Under the pieces are notes generated by a model. It had not been told where the DNA came from. It made no database searches and worked only from the letters and a program-made list of their open reading frames with translations. Position numbers and translations under genes: made by a program. 64,000 nucleotides of DNA from Xanthomonas citri pv. mangiferaeindicae (GTDB lineage Bacteria; Pseudomonadota; Gammaproteobacteria; Xanthomonadales; Xanthomonadaceae): NCBI GenBank assembly GCA_002240395.1, contig CP016836.1, forward strand, positions 2,728,001-2,792,000, in the 5' to 3' direction. Shown in pieces: positions 35,088-46,442 of the stretch; position 1 is the first letter of the stretch; each line of letters starts with the position of its first letter.

Positions 35088-36270
35088 TCAGTCGAGCGTG
35101 GCCGATGCCTCCGGCGCACGATACACGCGGCCGGCCTTCATCACGAAGTCGACCGCCAGCACCGCATTGATGTCGGCGACCGGGTCGCCCGGCATTGCGA
35201 TGATGTCGGCGCGCCGCCCGGGCTCGACGATGCCCTGGTCGTCGACACCGAGCACGGTCGCGGCGTGCAGCGTCGCCGACTGCAATGCGTACGCCGCCGG
35301 GATCCCGGCCTCGACCATGTAGATGAATTCACGCGCTGTCGGCGACGAAGCGCCCAGCGTAGATCGTCGGCACGTACCAGGTGCCGCGCTGCTTCATCAG
35401 CCGCATGACCTCCTCGTCCATATGGGTGCCGTGCTCGATGCTGGTCACGCCGGCCAGCACCGCGCGTTTCATGCCCTCGGTGCCGTGGGCATGCGCGGCG
35501 ACGCGGTAGCCGTAGTCCTTGGCGGTGTCGACGACCGCCTGGACTTCGTCGACGGTGAACTGCGGCGCATCGCCCGATCTGGCGTAGCTGAGCACGCCAC
35601 CGGTCGCGGTGATCTTGATCACGTCGCTGCCGTCCTTGTAGCGCTGGCGCACGGCTTGGCGGGCATCGTCGATCGAATTGATCACGCCTTCGGTCGGGCC
35701 CGGCGGGCCGAGCAGATGCGAGAGCATCGAGTTGTAGCCGTTGCTGGGATCGGCATGGCCGCCGGTGGTGGCGATCGACTTGCCGGCCGCGAAGATCCGC
35801 GGGCCGCGCACCAGACCCTGTTCGATCGCATCGCGCAGATGCGGTGCGACTTCGCCGCCGAGATCGCGCACCGTGGTGAAGCCGGCGAACAGGGTCTTTT
35901 CCGCGTAGCCGACCGAGCGGTAGGCGAAATCGACCGGGTCGAGGCGGAAGCCTTCCGAATAGCTCTGCGGGCCGGACTGCGAGCCCAGGTGCACGTGCAG
36001 GTCGGTCCAGCCGGGCATGCAGGTGCGCCCGGCGAGCGCGATCGTGCGCGCCTGGCCCGCCGGCGCCGCGTGACCGGCGGCGACCGATTCGATCCGGCCA
36101 TCGGCGACCACGATCGTATGCGCGCCGAGCACGCGGCCGCTGCGCGCGTCGAACAACCGCTCGCACTGCAGGGCTGTGCGGTCTTGCGCCTGCGCGGCGG
36201 GTGCGAGCAGGGCGACGGCGAGCAGGGCGAGCACCGGCGACGGTGCGGTGAGGCGGAAGCGGCTGGTCAT
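35088..36270 (-). pseudogene. Secreted metal-dependent amidohydrolase with one frameshift
   Basis: A signal peptide (about 1-28, ending AAQAQ) precedes an amidohydrolase TIM barrel. Metal ligands are seen in the first HxH (TDLHVHLGS), a Lys in KITATGG, His in AAHAHG and His in SIEHGTHM. The frame hits a stop at 35329-35331, just after GRFVADSA. The expected continuation (REFIYMVEAGIPAAYALQSAT to the end at 35088) lies in another frame. An indel in the GCGCGT stretch near 35332-35337 explains the break. The intact product would be about 394 residues, like secreted Xaa-Pro or aryldialkyl-type amidohydrolases of this family. Sequencing error is as likely as true decay. Confidence 0.82.
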
Positions 36271-36343
36271 GCGGCGGGCTCCGGGCGGCCAGGACAGGAA
36301 GCCGGATTGAAGCACGGCTGCAGGGCGTGCGCCCGCGCGGCGC

Positions 36344-38038
<1,695 letters not shown>

Positions 38039-38139
38039 CAGACGAGTCTAGCAGCCCGTTCGGCCGTACCGGGCTCGCGTGGCGGACGCGGGGGCGCTGG
38101 GGTAGGCTTGCCGGCTGTCCTCTGCCGCCAGAACTGTCC

Positions 38140-40893
38140 GTGTCCAGCGATCCTGCCGCTCCGTCCGTCAACGCCTATCAGCCCACCCGCGTCGAGGCCG
38201 ACGCCCAGCGGTTCTGGACCGACACCCGCGCCTTCGAGGTCGTCGAGCGCAGCGACCGGCCCAAGTATTACTGCCTGTCGATGCTGCCGTACCCCTCCGG
38301 CGCGCTGCATATGGGCCATGTGCGCAACTACACGCTCAGCGACGTCATCAGCCGCTACCAGCGCATGACCGGCAAGAACGTGCTGCAGCCGATGGCCTGG
38401 GACGCGTTCGGCCTGCCGGCCGAGAACGCGGCGATCAAGAACGCGACGGCGCCGGCGAAGTGGACCTACGCCAACATCGACCACATGCGCGGCCAGCTGC
38501 AGGCGCTGGGTTATGCGATCGACTGGAGCCGCGAGTTCGCCACCTGCAGCCCGGATTACTACGTCCACGAACAGCGCATGTTCGTGCGGCTGATGAAGAA
38601 GGGCCTGGCCTACCGCCGCAACGCAGTCGTCAACTGGGACCCGATCGATCAGACCGTGCTCGCTAACGAGCAGGTCATCGACGGGCGCGGCTGGCGCTCG
38701 GGCGCGGTCGTGGAGAAGCGCGAAATCCCGCAGTGGTTCCTCAAGATCACCGACTACGCGCAGGAACTGCTCGACGGCCTGGACACGCTCGAGGGCTGGC
38801 CGGACTCGGTCAAGACCATGCAGCGCAACTGGATCGGCCGCAGCGAGGGCCTGGAGATCACGTTCGCGGTCGACGGCGAAGCGACCCCGCTGACCGTCTA
38901 CACCACGCGTCCCGACACGCTGATGGGCGTGACCTTCCTCAGCATCGCCGGCGAGCATCCGCTGGCGCTCAAGGCCGCGCAGGACAACCCCGAACTGGCC
39001 GCGTTTCTCGCCGATCTGCGCCAGGGCGGCGTGTCGGAGGCCGAGCTCGAGGCTCAGGACAAGCGCGGCATGGCGACCGGCCTGTGGGCGATCCATCCGG
39101 TCACCGGCGAGGACGTGCCGATCTACGTCGCCAACTTCGTGCTGATGGGCTACGGCACCGGCGCGGTGATGGCAGTGCCCGCGCACGACCAGCGCGACTG
39201 GGAGTTCGCCAAGGCCTATGGCCTGCCGGTGCGGCCGGTGATCGTGCCGCTGGCGGTGCGCGATGCGCTGCGCGAGGTGATCGGCGATGTCGCGCACGAC
39301 GCCGACCCGTTCCAGGCGGCGCTGTCGGGCGGTTCGGTCGATGCCTACGACACCTCGGCGGCCGTCGCGGTGGTCCGCGATTATCTCGACGGGATCGAGC
39401 AGCGCGGCGCCTACACCGAGCGCGGCGTGCTGATCAATTCCGGAACCTACGACGGCCTGGACTTCGACGGCGCGTTCGACGCGCTGACCGCGTACCTGGG
39501 CGCGCAGGGGCAGGGCGCACGCAAGGTCAACTTCCGGCTGCGCGACTGGGGCGTGAGCCGCCAGCGCTACTGGGGCTGCCCGATTCCGGTGATCTACTGC
39601 GAGGCCTGCGGCGCGGTGCCGGTGCCCGAGGACCAGTTGCCGGTCCTGCTGCCCGAGGATGTCGAAGACGCATTCGCCAACCCGGGCGTGGTGCAGTCAC
39701 CGATCAAGTCCGACCCGCAGTGGCGCAAGACCACCTGCCCGAACTGCGGCGGCGCGGCCGAACGCGAGACCGACACCTTCGACACGTTCATGGAATCGAG
39801 CTGGTACACCGCGCGCTACACCTCGCCCGGGGCGGCGGACATGGTCGACGAGCGCGCCAATTACTGGATGCCGGTCGACCAGTACATCGGTGGCATTGAG
39901 CACGCGATCCTGCACCTGCTGTACTTCCGCTTCTACCATCGTCTGATGCGCGACGCGGGCCTGGTGCAGGGCGACGAGCCGGTGCGCAACCTGCTGACCC
40001 AGGGCATGGTGATCGCCGAGACGTTCTATCGGGAACAGGACAACGGCGGCAAGGACTGGATCCATCCGGCCGAGGTCGAGGTCACCCGCGACGACAAGGG
40101 GCGCATCGTGGGCGCGGTGTCCAAGCGCGACGGCGCGCCGGTGCGGGTGGGTGGCGTGGAGAAGATGTCCAAGTCCAAGAACAACGGCATCGATCCGCAG
40201 TCGATGATCGACAAGTACGGCGCCGACACCGTGCGTCTGTTCTCGATGTTCGCCGCCCCGCCCGAGCAGTCGCTGGAATGGAACGAGGCCGGTGTCGAAG
40301 GCATGGCGCGGTTCCTGCGCCGGCTGTGGACGCAGGTCCAGCGGCATGTCGAGGCCGGCCCGGTCGGCGCCTTCGACGTCGCCGCCGCGACCCCAGCGCA
40401 GCGGACGCTGCGTCGTCAGCTGCACGAGGCGATCCAGAAGGTCAGTGACGACTACGGCCGCCGCCACAGCTTCAACACCGCGATCGCCGCGGTGATGGAG
40501 CTGTTCAACCATGTGCAGAAGTTCGAGGCCGACGACGCCAACGCACGTGCGTTGCTGCAGGAGACGCTCTCGACGATCGTGCTGTTGCTCAACCCGATCA
40601 CTCCGCACATCGCGCACGCGCTGTGGCAGCTGCTGGGCCATCCCGAGACCCTGCTCGAGGACCAGCCGTTCCCGCGTGCCGACCCTGCCGCGCTGGCGCG
40701 CGATGCGCTGACGCTGGCCGTCCAGGTCAACGGCAAGTTGCGCGGCACGATCGAGGTCGCCGCCGACGCCGCCAAGGACGCGGTCGAGGCCCTGGCCCTG
40801 GCCGAGCCGAACGTGGCGCGGTTCCTGGCCCAGATGACCGTACGCAAGGTCATCGTGGTGCCCGGCAAGATCGTCAATATCGTCGCCGCCTGA
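38140..40893 (+). CDS. leuS: Leucyl-tRNA synthetase
   Basis: A 917-residue class I aminoacyl-tRNA synthetase that charges tRNA-Leu. The HIGH motif is HMGH (residues 57-60) and the KMSKS loop is at 675-679. The CP1 editing domain includes the TRPDTLMGVTF motif, and the zinc-type CEACG and CPNCG motifs are present. It is longer than the about 860-880 residues usual in gammaproteobacteria. Roughly 40 extra residues sit in the second half of CP1 (VAHDADPFQAALSGGSVDAYDTSAA...). GTG at 38140 is the only reasonable start near the conserved N-terminus; upstream in-frame codons overlap the GGDEF promoter region. It heads the leuS-lptE-holA-nadD-rsfS-rlmH series. Confidence 0.95.
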   Translation: MSSDPAAPSVNAYQPTRVEADAQRFWTDTRAFEVVERSDRPKYYCLSMLPYPSGALHMGHVRNYTLSDVISRYQRMTGKNVLQPMAWDAFGLPAENAAIKNATAPAKWTYANIDHMRGQLQALGYAIDWSREFATCSPDYYVHEQRMFVRLMKKGLAYRRNAVVNWDPIDQTVLANEQVIDGRGWRSGAVVEKREIPQWFLKITDYAQELLDGLDTLEGWPDSVKTMQRNWIGRSEGLEITFAVDGEATPLTVYTTRPDTLMGVTFLSIAGEHPLALKAAQDNPELAAFLADLRQGGVSEAELEAQDKRGMATGLWAIHPVTGEDVPIYVANFVLMGYGTGAVMAVPAHDQRDWEFAKAYGLPVRPVIVPLAVRDALREVIGDVAHDADPFQAALSGGSVDAYDTSAAVAVVRDYLDGIEQRGAYTERGVLINSGTYDGLDFDGAFDALTAYLGAQGQGARKVNFRLRDWGVSRQRYWGCPIPVIYCEACGAVPVPEDQLPVLLPEDVEDAFANPGVVQSPIKSDPQWRKTTCPNCGGAAERETDTFDTFMESSWYTARYTSPGAADMVDERANYWMPVDQYIGGIEHAILHLLYFRFYHRLMRDAGLVQGDEPVRNLLTQGMVIAETFYREQDNGGKDWIHPAEVEVTRDDKGRIVGAVSKRDGAPVRVGGVEKMSKSKNNGIDPQSMIDKYGADTVRLFSMFAAPPEQSLEWNEAGVEGMARFLRRLWTQVQRHVEAGPVGAFDVAAATPAQRTLRRQLHEAIQKVSDDYGRRHSFNTAIAAVMELFNHVQKFEADDANARALLQETLSTIVLLLNPITPHIAHALWQLLGHPETLLEDQPFPRADPAALARDALTLAVQVNGKLRGTIEVAADAAKDAVEALALAEPNVARFLAQMTVRKVIVVPGKIVNIVAA

Positions 40894-40958
40894 ACCTGCC
40901 GGGGCGGCGCGTCCGCGCGCCGCTTGCCGGCCAACACCGCCTCGTCCAGACTCCGTCC

Positions 40959-41495
40959 ATGAGCATCCTCCGCCCGGTTTCCCTCCGTCTGGCCGCTGCC
41001 GCCACGGTCCTTGCGCTGACCCTGTCGGCCTGCGGCTTCCATCTGCGCAACGCGCTGACGCTGCCGGCGGAGCTGGGGCCGGTGGATATCGTCTCGTCCG
41101 ATCCCTACAGCCGGCTCGCGCGCTCGGTCGAGCGCGCGCTGGCCGCGGCCGGGGCGCAGATCGCCGAGCAGGACGCGGTCGATGTCGCCGTGCTCGACAT
41201 CCGCTCCGAGCGCTGGGCCTCGCTGCCGGCGAGCCTCGATGCCCAGGGCCGCGCGCAGGAGTACACGCTGCGCTATGCGGTGGTGTTCTCGATGCGCGAT
41301 GCCGACGGCCGCGACATCGTGCCCCAGCAGGCGATCGAGCTGGCGCGCGACTACCTGGCGCTGCCGACCGATTCGATCGGTGCCGATTCCGAGCGCGAGC
41401 TGCTGTCGCGCGAGCTCGAGCGCGAAATGACCGCCTCGATCATCCGCCGTATCGATGCGGTGTTCCGCAACCCGCAGGAACGCGAGCGCGGTTGA
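40959..41495 (+). CDS. lptE: LPS assembly lipoprotein LptE
   Basis: A 178-residue outer-membrane lipoprotein that plugs the LptD barrel during LPS export. The signal peptide ends in lipobox LSAC followed by GFHLRNALTLP, the classic LptE N-terminal signature (CGFxLRG-like). The remainder shows the expected alpha/beta pattern and ends in REMTASIIRRIDAV. It lies between leuS and holA, the conserved order in gammaproteobacteria. The ATG at 40959 is 65 bases after leuS. Confidence 0.95.
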   Translation: MSILRPVSLRLAAAATVLALTLSACGFHLRNALTLPAELGPVDIVSSDPYSRLARSVERALAAAGAQIAEQDAVDVAVLDIRSERWASLPASLDAQGRAQEYTLRYAVVFSMRDADGRDIVPQQAIELARDYLALPTDSIGADSERELLSRELEREMTASIIRRIDAVFRNPQERERG

Positions 41496-41529
41496 TGGCG
41501 ACAGTCCCGGCCAGCGGTGCGTCCTCGCC

Positions 41530-42576
41530 GTGGAGCTGACCCCCGAGCGCCTGCCTGCGCAATTGGCGCGCGAACCGCTGCGGCCGGCCTATCTGATTGC
41601 CGGGCCCGAGCCGCTGCGCGTGCTCGAGGCCGCCGACGCGGTGCGGGCTGCGGCGCGGGCCCAGGGCGTGTCCGAGCGCGAGGTATTCGAGCCTGAAGGC
41701 CGCGATGTGGACTGGAACGCGCTCGAGGCGACGTTCCGCGCGCCCAGCCTGTTCGCCAGCCGACGGCTGATCGAGTTGCGCCTGCCCACGACCAAGCCCG
41801 GCAAGGAGGGCGCGCAGGTCATCGCCGGCTTCTGCGCCGACCCGCCGGCCGATGTCACCTTGCTGATCACCGGCGGCGAGTGGAGCCGCCAGCACGGCGG
41901 CAAATGGAGTGAGGCGGTGGCCGCGGTCGGGCACCTAGTGGTCGCCTGGCAGGTCAAGCCGCACGAACTCGAAGGCTGGATGGAGGCGCGCCTGCGCAGT
42001 CGCGGCGTGCCTGCCGAGCGCGCCGCGGTGCAACTGCTGGCCGAGCGCGTCGACGGCAATCTGCTGGCCGCAGCGCAAGAGGTCGACAAGCTCGCGCTGC
42101 TGGCCGACGGTCAGCCGCTGGATGCGGCGCGGATGCAGGCGCTGGTCGCCGATGCCGCGCGCTACGACGTGTTCCGGCTGCTCGATGCGACGATGAACGG
42201 TCAGCCGGCGCAGGCGGCCCGGATGCTGGCGGGTCTGCGCGCCGAGGGTGCGGCGATTCCTGCGCTGATGGGCATGATCGTCATGGAACTCACGCGCGCG
42301 GCCAGCCTGGCGCAGGTCCAGGCGCGCGGCGGCAACATGGCCGCCGAATTCAAGGCCCAGCGCATCTGGGACGCGCGCCAGGCCGGCTACCGGCGTGCGC
42401 TGCAGCGGCACCCGGCCTCGCGCTGGGACCGCTTCGTCGCCGAGGCCGGCCGGATCGACCGGATCGCCAAGGGGCGCGGCCGGCCGGGGATCGACCCGGC
42501 CGACGCCTGGCTTGCGCTGGAGCGGCTGCTGATCGCGGTTGCCGACGCCCGGGCCGGCGCGCTGCTGGCGGCCTGA
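41530..42576 (+). CDS. holA: DNA polymerase III delta subunit
   Basis: A 348-residue clamp-loader subunit. Its N-terminus VELTPERLPAQL...LRPAYLIAGPEPLRVLEAAD aligns with the start of known HolA proteins, which supports the GTG at 41530. Later regions GNLLAAAQEVDKLALL and AARYDVFRLLDATMNG are family hallmarks. It opens the beta sliding clamp for loading onto primed DNA. There is no ATG in frame near the expected start. It lies 34 bases after lptE and 8 bases before nadD. Confidence 0.93.
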   Translation: MELTPERLPAQLAREPLRPAYLIAGPEPLRVLEAADAVRAAARAQGVSEREVFEPEGRDVDWNALEATFRAPSLFASRRLIELRLPTTKPGKEGAQVIAGFCADPPADVTLLITGGEWSRQHGGKWSEAVAAVGHLVVAWQVKPHELEGWMEARLRSRGVPAERAAVQLLAERVDGNLLAAAQEVDKLALLADGQPLDAARMQALVADAARYDVFRLLDATMNGQPAQAARMLAGLRAEGAAIPALMGMIVMELTRAASLAQVQARGGNMAAEFKAQRIWDARQAGYRRALQRHPASRWDRFVAEAGRIDRIAKGRGRPGIDPADAWLALERLLIAVADARAGALLAA

Positions 42577-42584
42577 TCCCGGCG

Positions 42585-43241
42585 ATGCTCTATCTGGTCT
42601 ACGGCGGCACCTTCGATCCACTGCATTGCGGCCATCTGGCGATCGCGCGGGCCGCACGCGATGCGCTGGGCTGCACCGTCCGGCTGATGCCCGCTGCCGA
42701 CCCGCCGCATCGCGCCCCGCCCGGCGCCGATGCCGAGCAGCGCGCGGCGATGATTGCGTTGGCGATCGACGGCGAGCCGGGCCTGCTGCTCGATCGCGAG
42801 GAGCTGCGGCGTGGCGGCCGCAGTTACACCGTCGACACGCTCGCGGCGCTACGCGCACGCCTCGGCGAGGCCCGCCCGCTGGCGTGGCTGGTCGGCGCCG
42901 ACAGCCTGCTCGGCCTGCCGCTCTGGCATCGCTGGCAGGCACTGTTCGAGCTGGCGCATCTGGTGGTCGCCGAGCGTCCGGGCAGCGGCCTGGACGGCGC
43001 ACTGGCCCCGGCGCTGGCCGCCTGTCTGGCCGATCGCTGGACCGACGCGCCGGCCGCGCTGTCGGCGACCCCGGCCGGGCGCGTGCTGCGCTTGCGCCAG
43101 CCGCTGCATCCGGTCTCGGCCACGCAGGTCCGTGCGCAGGCGGCCGCCGGCGCGCCGCTGGCAGGGCTGGTGCCGGACGCGGTGGCCGCATTCATCGAGG
43201 AGAAGGGGCTGTACCGGCCGCGGGCGGGCGCTCCGCTATAA
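42585..43241 (+). CDS. nadD: Nicotinate-mononucleotide adenylyltransferase
   Basis: A 218-residue nucleotidyltransferase that makes deamido-NAD from nicotinate mononucleotide and ATP. The ATP-binding GGTFDPLHCGHL at the N-terminus and the ISSTxIR-like PVSATQVRA near residue 180 are both present, and the length is normal. The ATG is 8 bases after the holA stop, so translation is probably coupled. The stop codon overlaps a likely -10 element for rsfS. Confidence 0.95.
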   Translation: MLYLVYGGTFDPLHCGHLAIARAARDALGCTVRLMPAADPPHRAPPGADAEQRAAMIALAIDGEPGLLLDREELRRGGRSYTVDTLAALRARLGEARPLAWLVGADSLLGLPLWHRWQALFELAHLVVAERPGSGLDGALAPALAACLADRWTDAPAALSATPAGRVLRLRQPLHPVSATQVRAQAAAGAPLAGLVPDAVAAFIEEKGLYRPRAGAPL

Positions 43242-43242
43242 T
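43237..43242 (+). promoter_or_regulatory. Probable -10 element for rsfS
   Basis: A perfect TATAAT hexamer at 43237-43242 overlaps the nadD stop codon and lies 30 bases before the rsfS TTG start. No clear -35 box is seen at the proper distance. It could allow rsfS-rlmH to be transcribed independently of the upstream genes. Confidence 0.55.
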
Positions 43243-43271
43243 CGCTGCCGCACTTTTCGAGTCCCGATCCC

Positions 43272-43682
43272 TTGTCCGATACCGCCCACGTCATCAAGAC
43301 CCGTCTGCCCGAGCCGCCGCCGCCGGCAGATGTCCTGCTCCGGACCGCGCTCGACGCGGTCGATCATCTCAAGGCCGTCGACGTCGTCGATATCGACGTG
43401 CGCGGCCGCAGCAGCGTCTGCGACTTCATGGTCGTTGCCTCCGGGACCTCCAGCCGCCACGTGAAGTCGATCGCCGACGAGGTCGTCAAACGCGCCAAGC
43501 AGCTCGACTGCCAGCCGCTCGGCGTCGAGGGCGAGCGCGAGGCCGAGTGGGTACTCGTGGACCTGGGCGACGTGGTCGTGCACGTCATGCTGCCGCGCGT
43601 GCGCGAGTTCTACGCGCTCGAACGCCTGTGGACGGTCGGCGACCAGCCGCCGGGCGCCGGCGAGCCGCGCAGCGACGGGTGA
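43272..43682 (+). CDS. rsfS: Ribosomal silencing factor RsfS
   Basis: A 136-residue protein of the RsfS/Iojap family that binds ribosomal protein uL14 and blocks subunit joining in starvation. Conserved stretches are DVVDIDVRGRSSVCDFMVVASGTSSRHVKSIAD and EWVLVDLGDVVVHVMLPRVREFYALE. TTG at 43272 gives MSDTAHVIKTRLP, the expected N-terminus. It is followed after 46 bases by rlmH, its usual neighbour. Confidence 0.94.
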   Translation: MSDTAHVIKTRLPEPPPPADVLLRTALDAVDHLKAVDVVDIDVRGRSSVCDFMVVASGTSSRHVKSIADEVVKRAKQLDCQPLGVEGEREAEWVLVDLGDVVVHVMLPRVREFYALERLWTVGDQPPGAGEPRSDG

Positions 43683-43728
43683 AGCGGCAGCCGGCCCCGG
43701 CCGATGCCCGTCCGCCGCGCGTGACCGC

Positions 43729-44199
43729 ATGAAGGCCCGGCTGGTCGCGGTCGGCGAGCGCGCCCCCGCCTGGGTGGCCGATGGCTTCGGCGAGTACCGC
43801 AAGCGCCTGTCGCACTGGTTGCCGCTGGACCTGGTGGAGGTCGAGCCGGGCCTGCGTGGCAAGGGACGCGACACCGCGCGTGCAATGGCCGACGAGGGCG
43901 CGCGCGTGCTCGCCGCGCTGCCACGCAATGCCCTGGTGGTGGCACTCGATGGCCGCGGCCGCATGCATTCGTCCGAGGATCTCGCGCAGCGGCTGGAACA
44001 CTGGCGCGCGCAGGGGCGGGATCTGGCGTTCCTGATCGGCGGACCCGAAGGCCACGCCGACACGGTGCTGGCGCGCGCCGATGAGCGCTGGTCGCTCGGC
44101 CCGCTGACGCTGCCGCACATGCTGGTGCGGCTGGTGCTGGCCGAACAGCTCTATCGGGCCGCGGCGATGCTGGCCAATCATCCCTACCACCGCGCCTGA
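43729..44199 (+). CDS. rlmH: 23S rRNA pseudouridine1915 N3-methyltransferase RlmH
   Basis: A 156-residue SPOUT-class methyltransferase that methylates pseudouridine 1915 of 23S rRNA in the assembled 70S ribosome. The SAM-binding knot is seen in LIGGPEGHAD and the C-terminal signature in LPHMLVRLVLAEQLYRAA...HPYHR. Length is normal for the family (about 155). It ends the leuS-to-rlmH series and faces the convergent nucleotide-sugar dehydrogenase gene. Confidence 0.96.
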   Translation: MKARLVAVGERAPAWVADGFGEYRKRLSHWLPLDLVEVEPGLRGKGRDTARAMADEGARVLAALPRNALVVALDGRGRMHSSEDLAQRLEHWRAQGRDLAFLIGGPEGHADTVLARADERWSLGPLTLPHMLVRLVLAEQLYRAAAMLANHPYHRA

Positions 44200-44254
44200 G
44201 GCAGGGGCCCGCGACGGCGGGCGCTCGCGTGCGTGGGCGGCCGCGCTACACGCG

Positions 44255-45544
44255 CTACAGCCGCGCGTCGACCTCGTCGGCCGGCAGGATCGCCTTGACG
44301 TCGAACAGCACCGCGCCGGGCTTGCCGTAGGCGCGGATCCCGGCGCTGCCGAGCTCGCGGAACTGGGTGTGGGCGACCGCCAGCACGATGGCGTCGTAGG
44401 CGCCCGCTTCGGGGGTCGCGACCGGGCGCAGCCCGTATTCGTGCTCGGCGTAGGCCGGCGCCACCCAGGGATCGTGCACGTCCACCTCGACGCCGTAGCT
44501 GCGCAGCTCGGCGACCACGTCGACGACGCGTGTGTTGCGCAGGTCCGGGCAGTTCTCCTTGAACGCCAGGCCCAGCACCAGCACGCGTGCGCCGGCGGTC
44601 TGGATACCGCGCTGCTGCATCAGCTTCACCAGCCGCTGGGCCACGTGCAGACCCATGCTGTCGTTGATGCGGCGCCCGGCCAGGATGACCTCCGGGTGGT
44701 AGCCGATCTGCTGGGCCTTGTGGGTGAGGTAGTAGGGATCGACGCCGATGCAGTGGCCGCCGACCAGGCCGGGCCGGAACGGCAGGAAGTTCCACTTCGT
44801 ACCGGCCGCTTCGAGCACCTCGTGGGTGTCGATGCCGAGCCGTTCGAAGATCAGCGCCAGTTCGTTGACCAGTGCGATGTTGACGTCGCGCTGGGTGTTC
44901 TCGATGACCTTCGCGGCCTCGGCCACGCGGATGCTCGAGACCCGGTGCGTGCCGGCCGCGACGATGTCGCGGTAGAGCGCATCGACGAAGTCGGCCGCGG
45001 CCGGGGAGGAGCCGGCAGTGACCTTCAGCGTGTTCTCCAGGCGGTGCAGCTTGTCGCCCGGGTTGATCCGCTCGGGGCTGTAGCCGACATGGAAATCGTC
45101 GCGGTAGCGCAGGCCCGAGGCCTGTTCGAGGATCGGCACGCAGACCTCCTCGGTCGCGCCCGGATACACCGTGGATTCGTAGATCACCACATCGCCGGCC
45201 GCGAGCGTGGCGCCGACCGCGCGGCTCGCGCGCTCCAGCGCCGACAGATCCGGGCGGCGGTAGTCGTCGACCGGTGTCGGCACCGTGATCACGTGCACAT
45301 TGCAGCGCGCGAGCGCTGCCGGGTCGGCGCTGTAGTGCAGATGGGTCGCCGCGCGCAGTTCGTCTTCCGACAGCTCGCGGGTATGGTCATGGCCGGCCTG
45401 CAACTGCTCGATGCGTGCCTGGTCGATATCGAAGCCCAGCGTGGGGTGGCGTCGCCCGAACGCGACCGCGAGCGGCAGGCCGACGTATCCCAGGCCGACG
45501 ACGGAAATGCGGATGTCGTCGCGTGCGGGCAGCGTTGCGCTCAT
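44255..45544 (-). CDS. tviB: Nucleotide-sugar dehydrogenase (UDP-GlcNAc/GalNAc C-6 dehydrogenase, TviB/WbpO type)
   Basis: A 429-residue NAD-dependent enzyme that oxidises a UDP-HexNAc at C-6 to the uronic acid, a precursor of capsule or O-antigen sugars. The Rossmann motif GLGYVGLPLA starts near residue 17, the catalytic Cys is in GGHCIGVDPYYLTH and the ending carries FDVKAIL. The length and the sequence PTPVDDYRRPDLS resemble TviB/WbpO rather than the longer UDP-glucose dehydrogenases. No other polysaccharide genes are adjacent in the window, so the end product cannot be inferred. It is divergently unrelated to rlmH, with which it converges. Confidence 0.88.
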   Translation of the reverse strand: MSATLPARDDIRISVVGLGYVGLPLAVAFGRRHPTLGFDIDQARIEQLQAGHDHTRELSEDELRAATHLHYSADPAALARCNVHVITVPTPVDDYRRPDLSALERASRAVGATLAAGDVVIYESTVYPGATEEVCVPILEQASGLRYRDDFHVGYSPERINPGDKLHRLENTLKVTAGSSPAAADFVDALYRDIVAAGTHRVSSIRVAEAAKVIENTQRDVNIALVNELALIFERLGIDTHEVLEAAGTKWNFLPFRPGLVGGHCIGVDPYYLTHKAQQIGYHPEVILAGRRINDSMGLHVAQRLVKLMQQRGIQTAGARVLVLGLAFKENCPDLRNTRVVDVVAELRSYGVEVDVHDPWVAPAYAEHEYGLRPVATPEAGAYDAIVLAVAHTQFRELGSAGIRAYGKPGAVLFDVKAILPADEVDARL

Positions 45545-45605
45545 GGGGGAAGGCGTTCGGACAAGAGGACGGCGCAGTTTAGCGCAGCGCTCCGGGGCAA
45601 CCGGG

Positions 45606-46442
45606 TCAGCGCTGCGCGAGCCAGTCGGCGATCGTGTCGGGCTGCCGCATCCAGGCGAAATGGTCGGCGGCAATGCCCAGGGCTTGGGCATCGAAGCTCG
45701 CGATCGTCGGCGCCGGCGTGGCGAGCTTGCCGAGCAGGTAGCGCAGCGAGGAGGCCGGCGCCATCCAGTCGTCGGCGAGCACGGCGGCCGCGACCGGGAC
45801 GTCGACCCGGTGCAGTGCGGTGTCCAGGTCCAGATCGAGGCCGGCGGCGCGATAACGGCCCGACAGCCCGCTGCGCGTCCAGTCGGCGACGACGCCACGG
45901 GCTTCGTTGCCGCCGAAGCCGAGCCGGCGACCGGGCAGTGCGCCGTTGACCCGCGACAGCCAGGCCATGAACCGGTACAGCACCGGCAGTGCGAGCGCGC
46001 GCGGCCCGGAAAACGCGCGCCAGTACGGCGCGCCGCTGGCGACCAGCCACAGCGCCTGCGCCGCCTCGGGGCGGCAGGCCAGATGGCAGCAAGCGAGTTG
46101 GCCGCCGAGGCTGTGGCCGCCGACGATGCGGTCGGCGTCGGGCACGGCCGTGCGCATCGCTGCCTCGCTGCAGGCGATGTCGCCGAGCAGCTCGCGATAC
46201 CCCCAATCGACATGGCGCCCGGCGCGCAGCGCGCTCGAGCCGATGCCGCGCCATTCGTGCAGGAACACGGCGATGCCCTGACTGGCCAGGCGTTCGGCGA
46301 ACGGCAGGTAGTGCCGCGCCGCCACGCCCAGCGCGGGCAGCCAGAGCAGGCTGCGCCGTGGCGCCGTCGGCACGCGCGCGATCAGTTCGTAGCGGTGACC
46401 GTCGCCTGCGACCAGGGCCAGTGGCGGCGACGGCGTGCTCAT
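45606..46442 (-). CDS. Alpha/beta hydrolase
   Basis: A 278-residue hydrolase. The nucleophile elbow reads GGHSLGGQ near residue 111, the acid may be in LADDWMAP and the catalytic His in AADHFAWM. An oxyanion-type WLPALGV stretch and HEWRGIGSS are present. There is no signal peptide. Its ATG overlaps the stop of the thiD gene by the ATGA arrangement, so both are translated from one message. The family is too broad to name a substrate. Confidence 0.85.
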   Translation of the reverse strand: MSTPSPPLALVAGDGHRYELIARVPTAPRRSLLWLPALGVAARHYLPFAERLASQGIAVFLHEWRGIGSSALRAGRHVDWGYRELLGDIACSEAAMRTAVPDADRIVGGHSLGGQLACCHLACRPEAAQALWLVASGAPYWRAFSGPRALALPVLYRFMAWLSRVNGALPGRRLGFGGNEARGVVADWTRSGLSGRYRAAGLDLDLDTALHRVDVPVAAAVLADDWMAPASSLRYLLGKLATPAPTIASFDAQALGIAADHFAWMRQPDTIADWLAQR

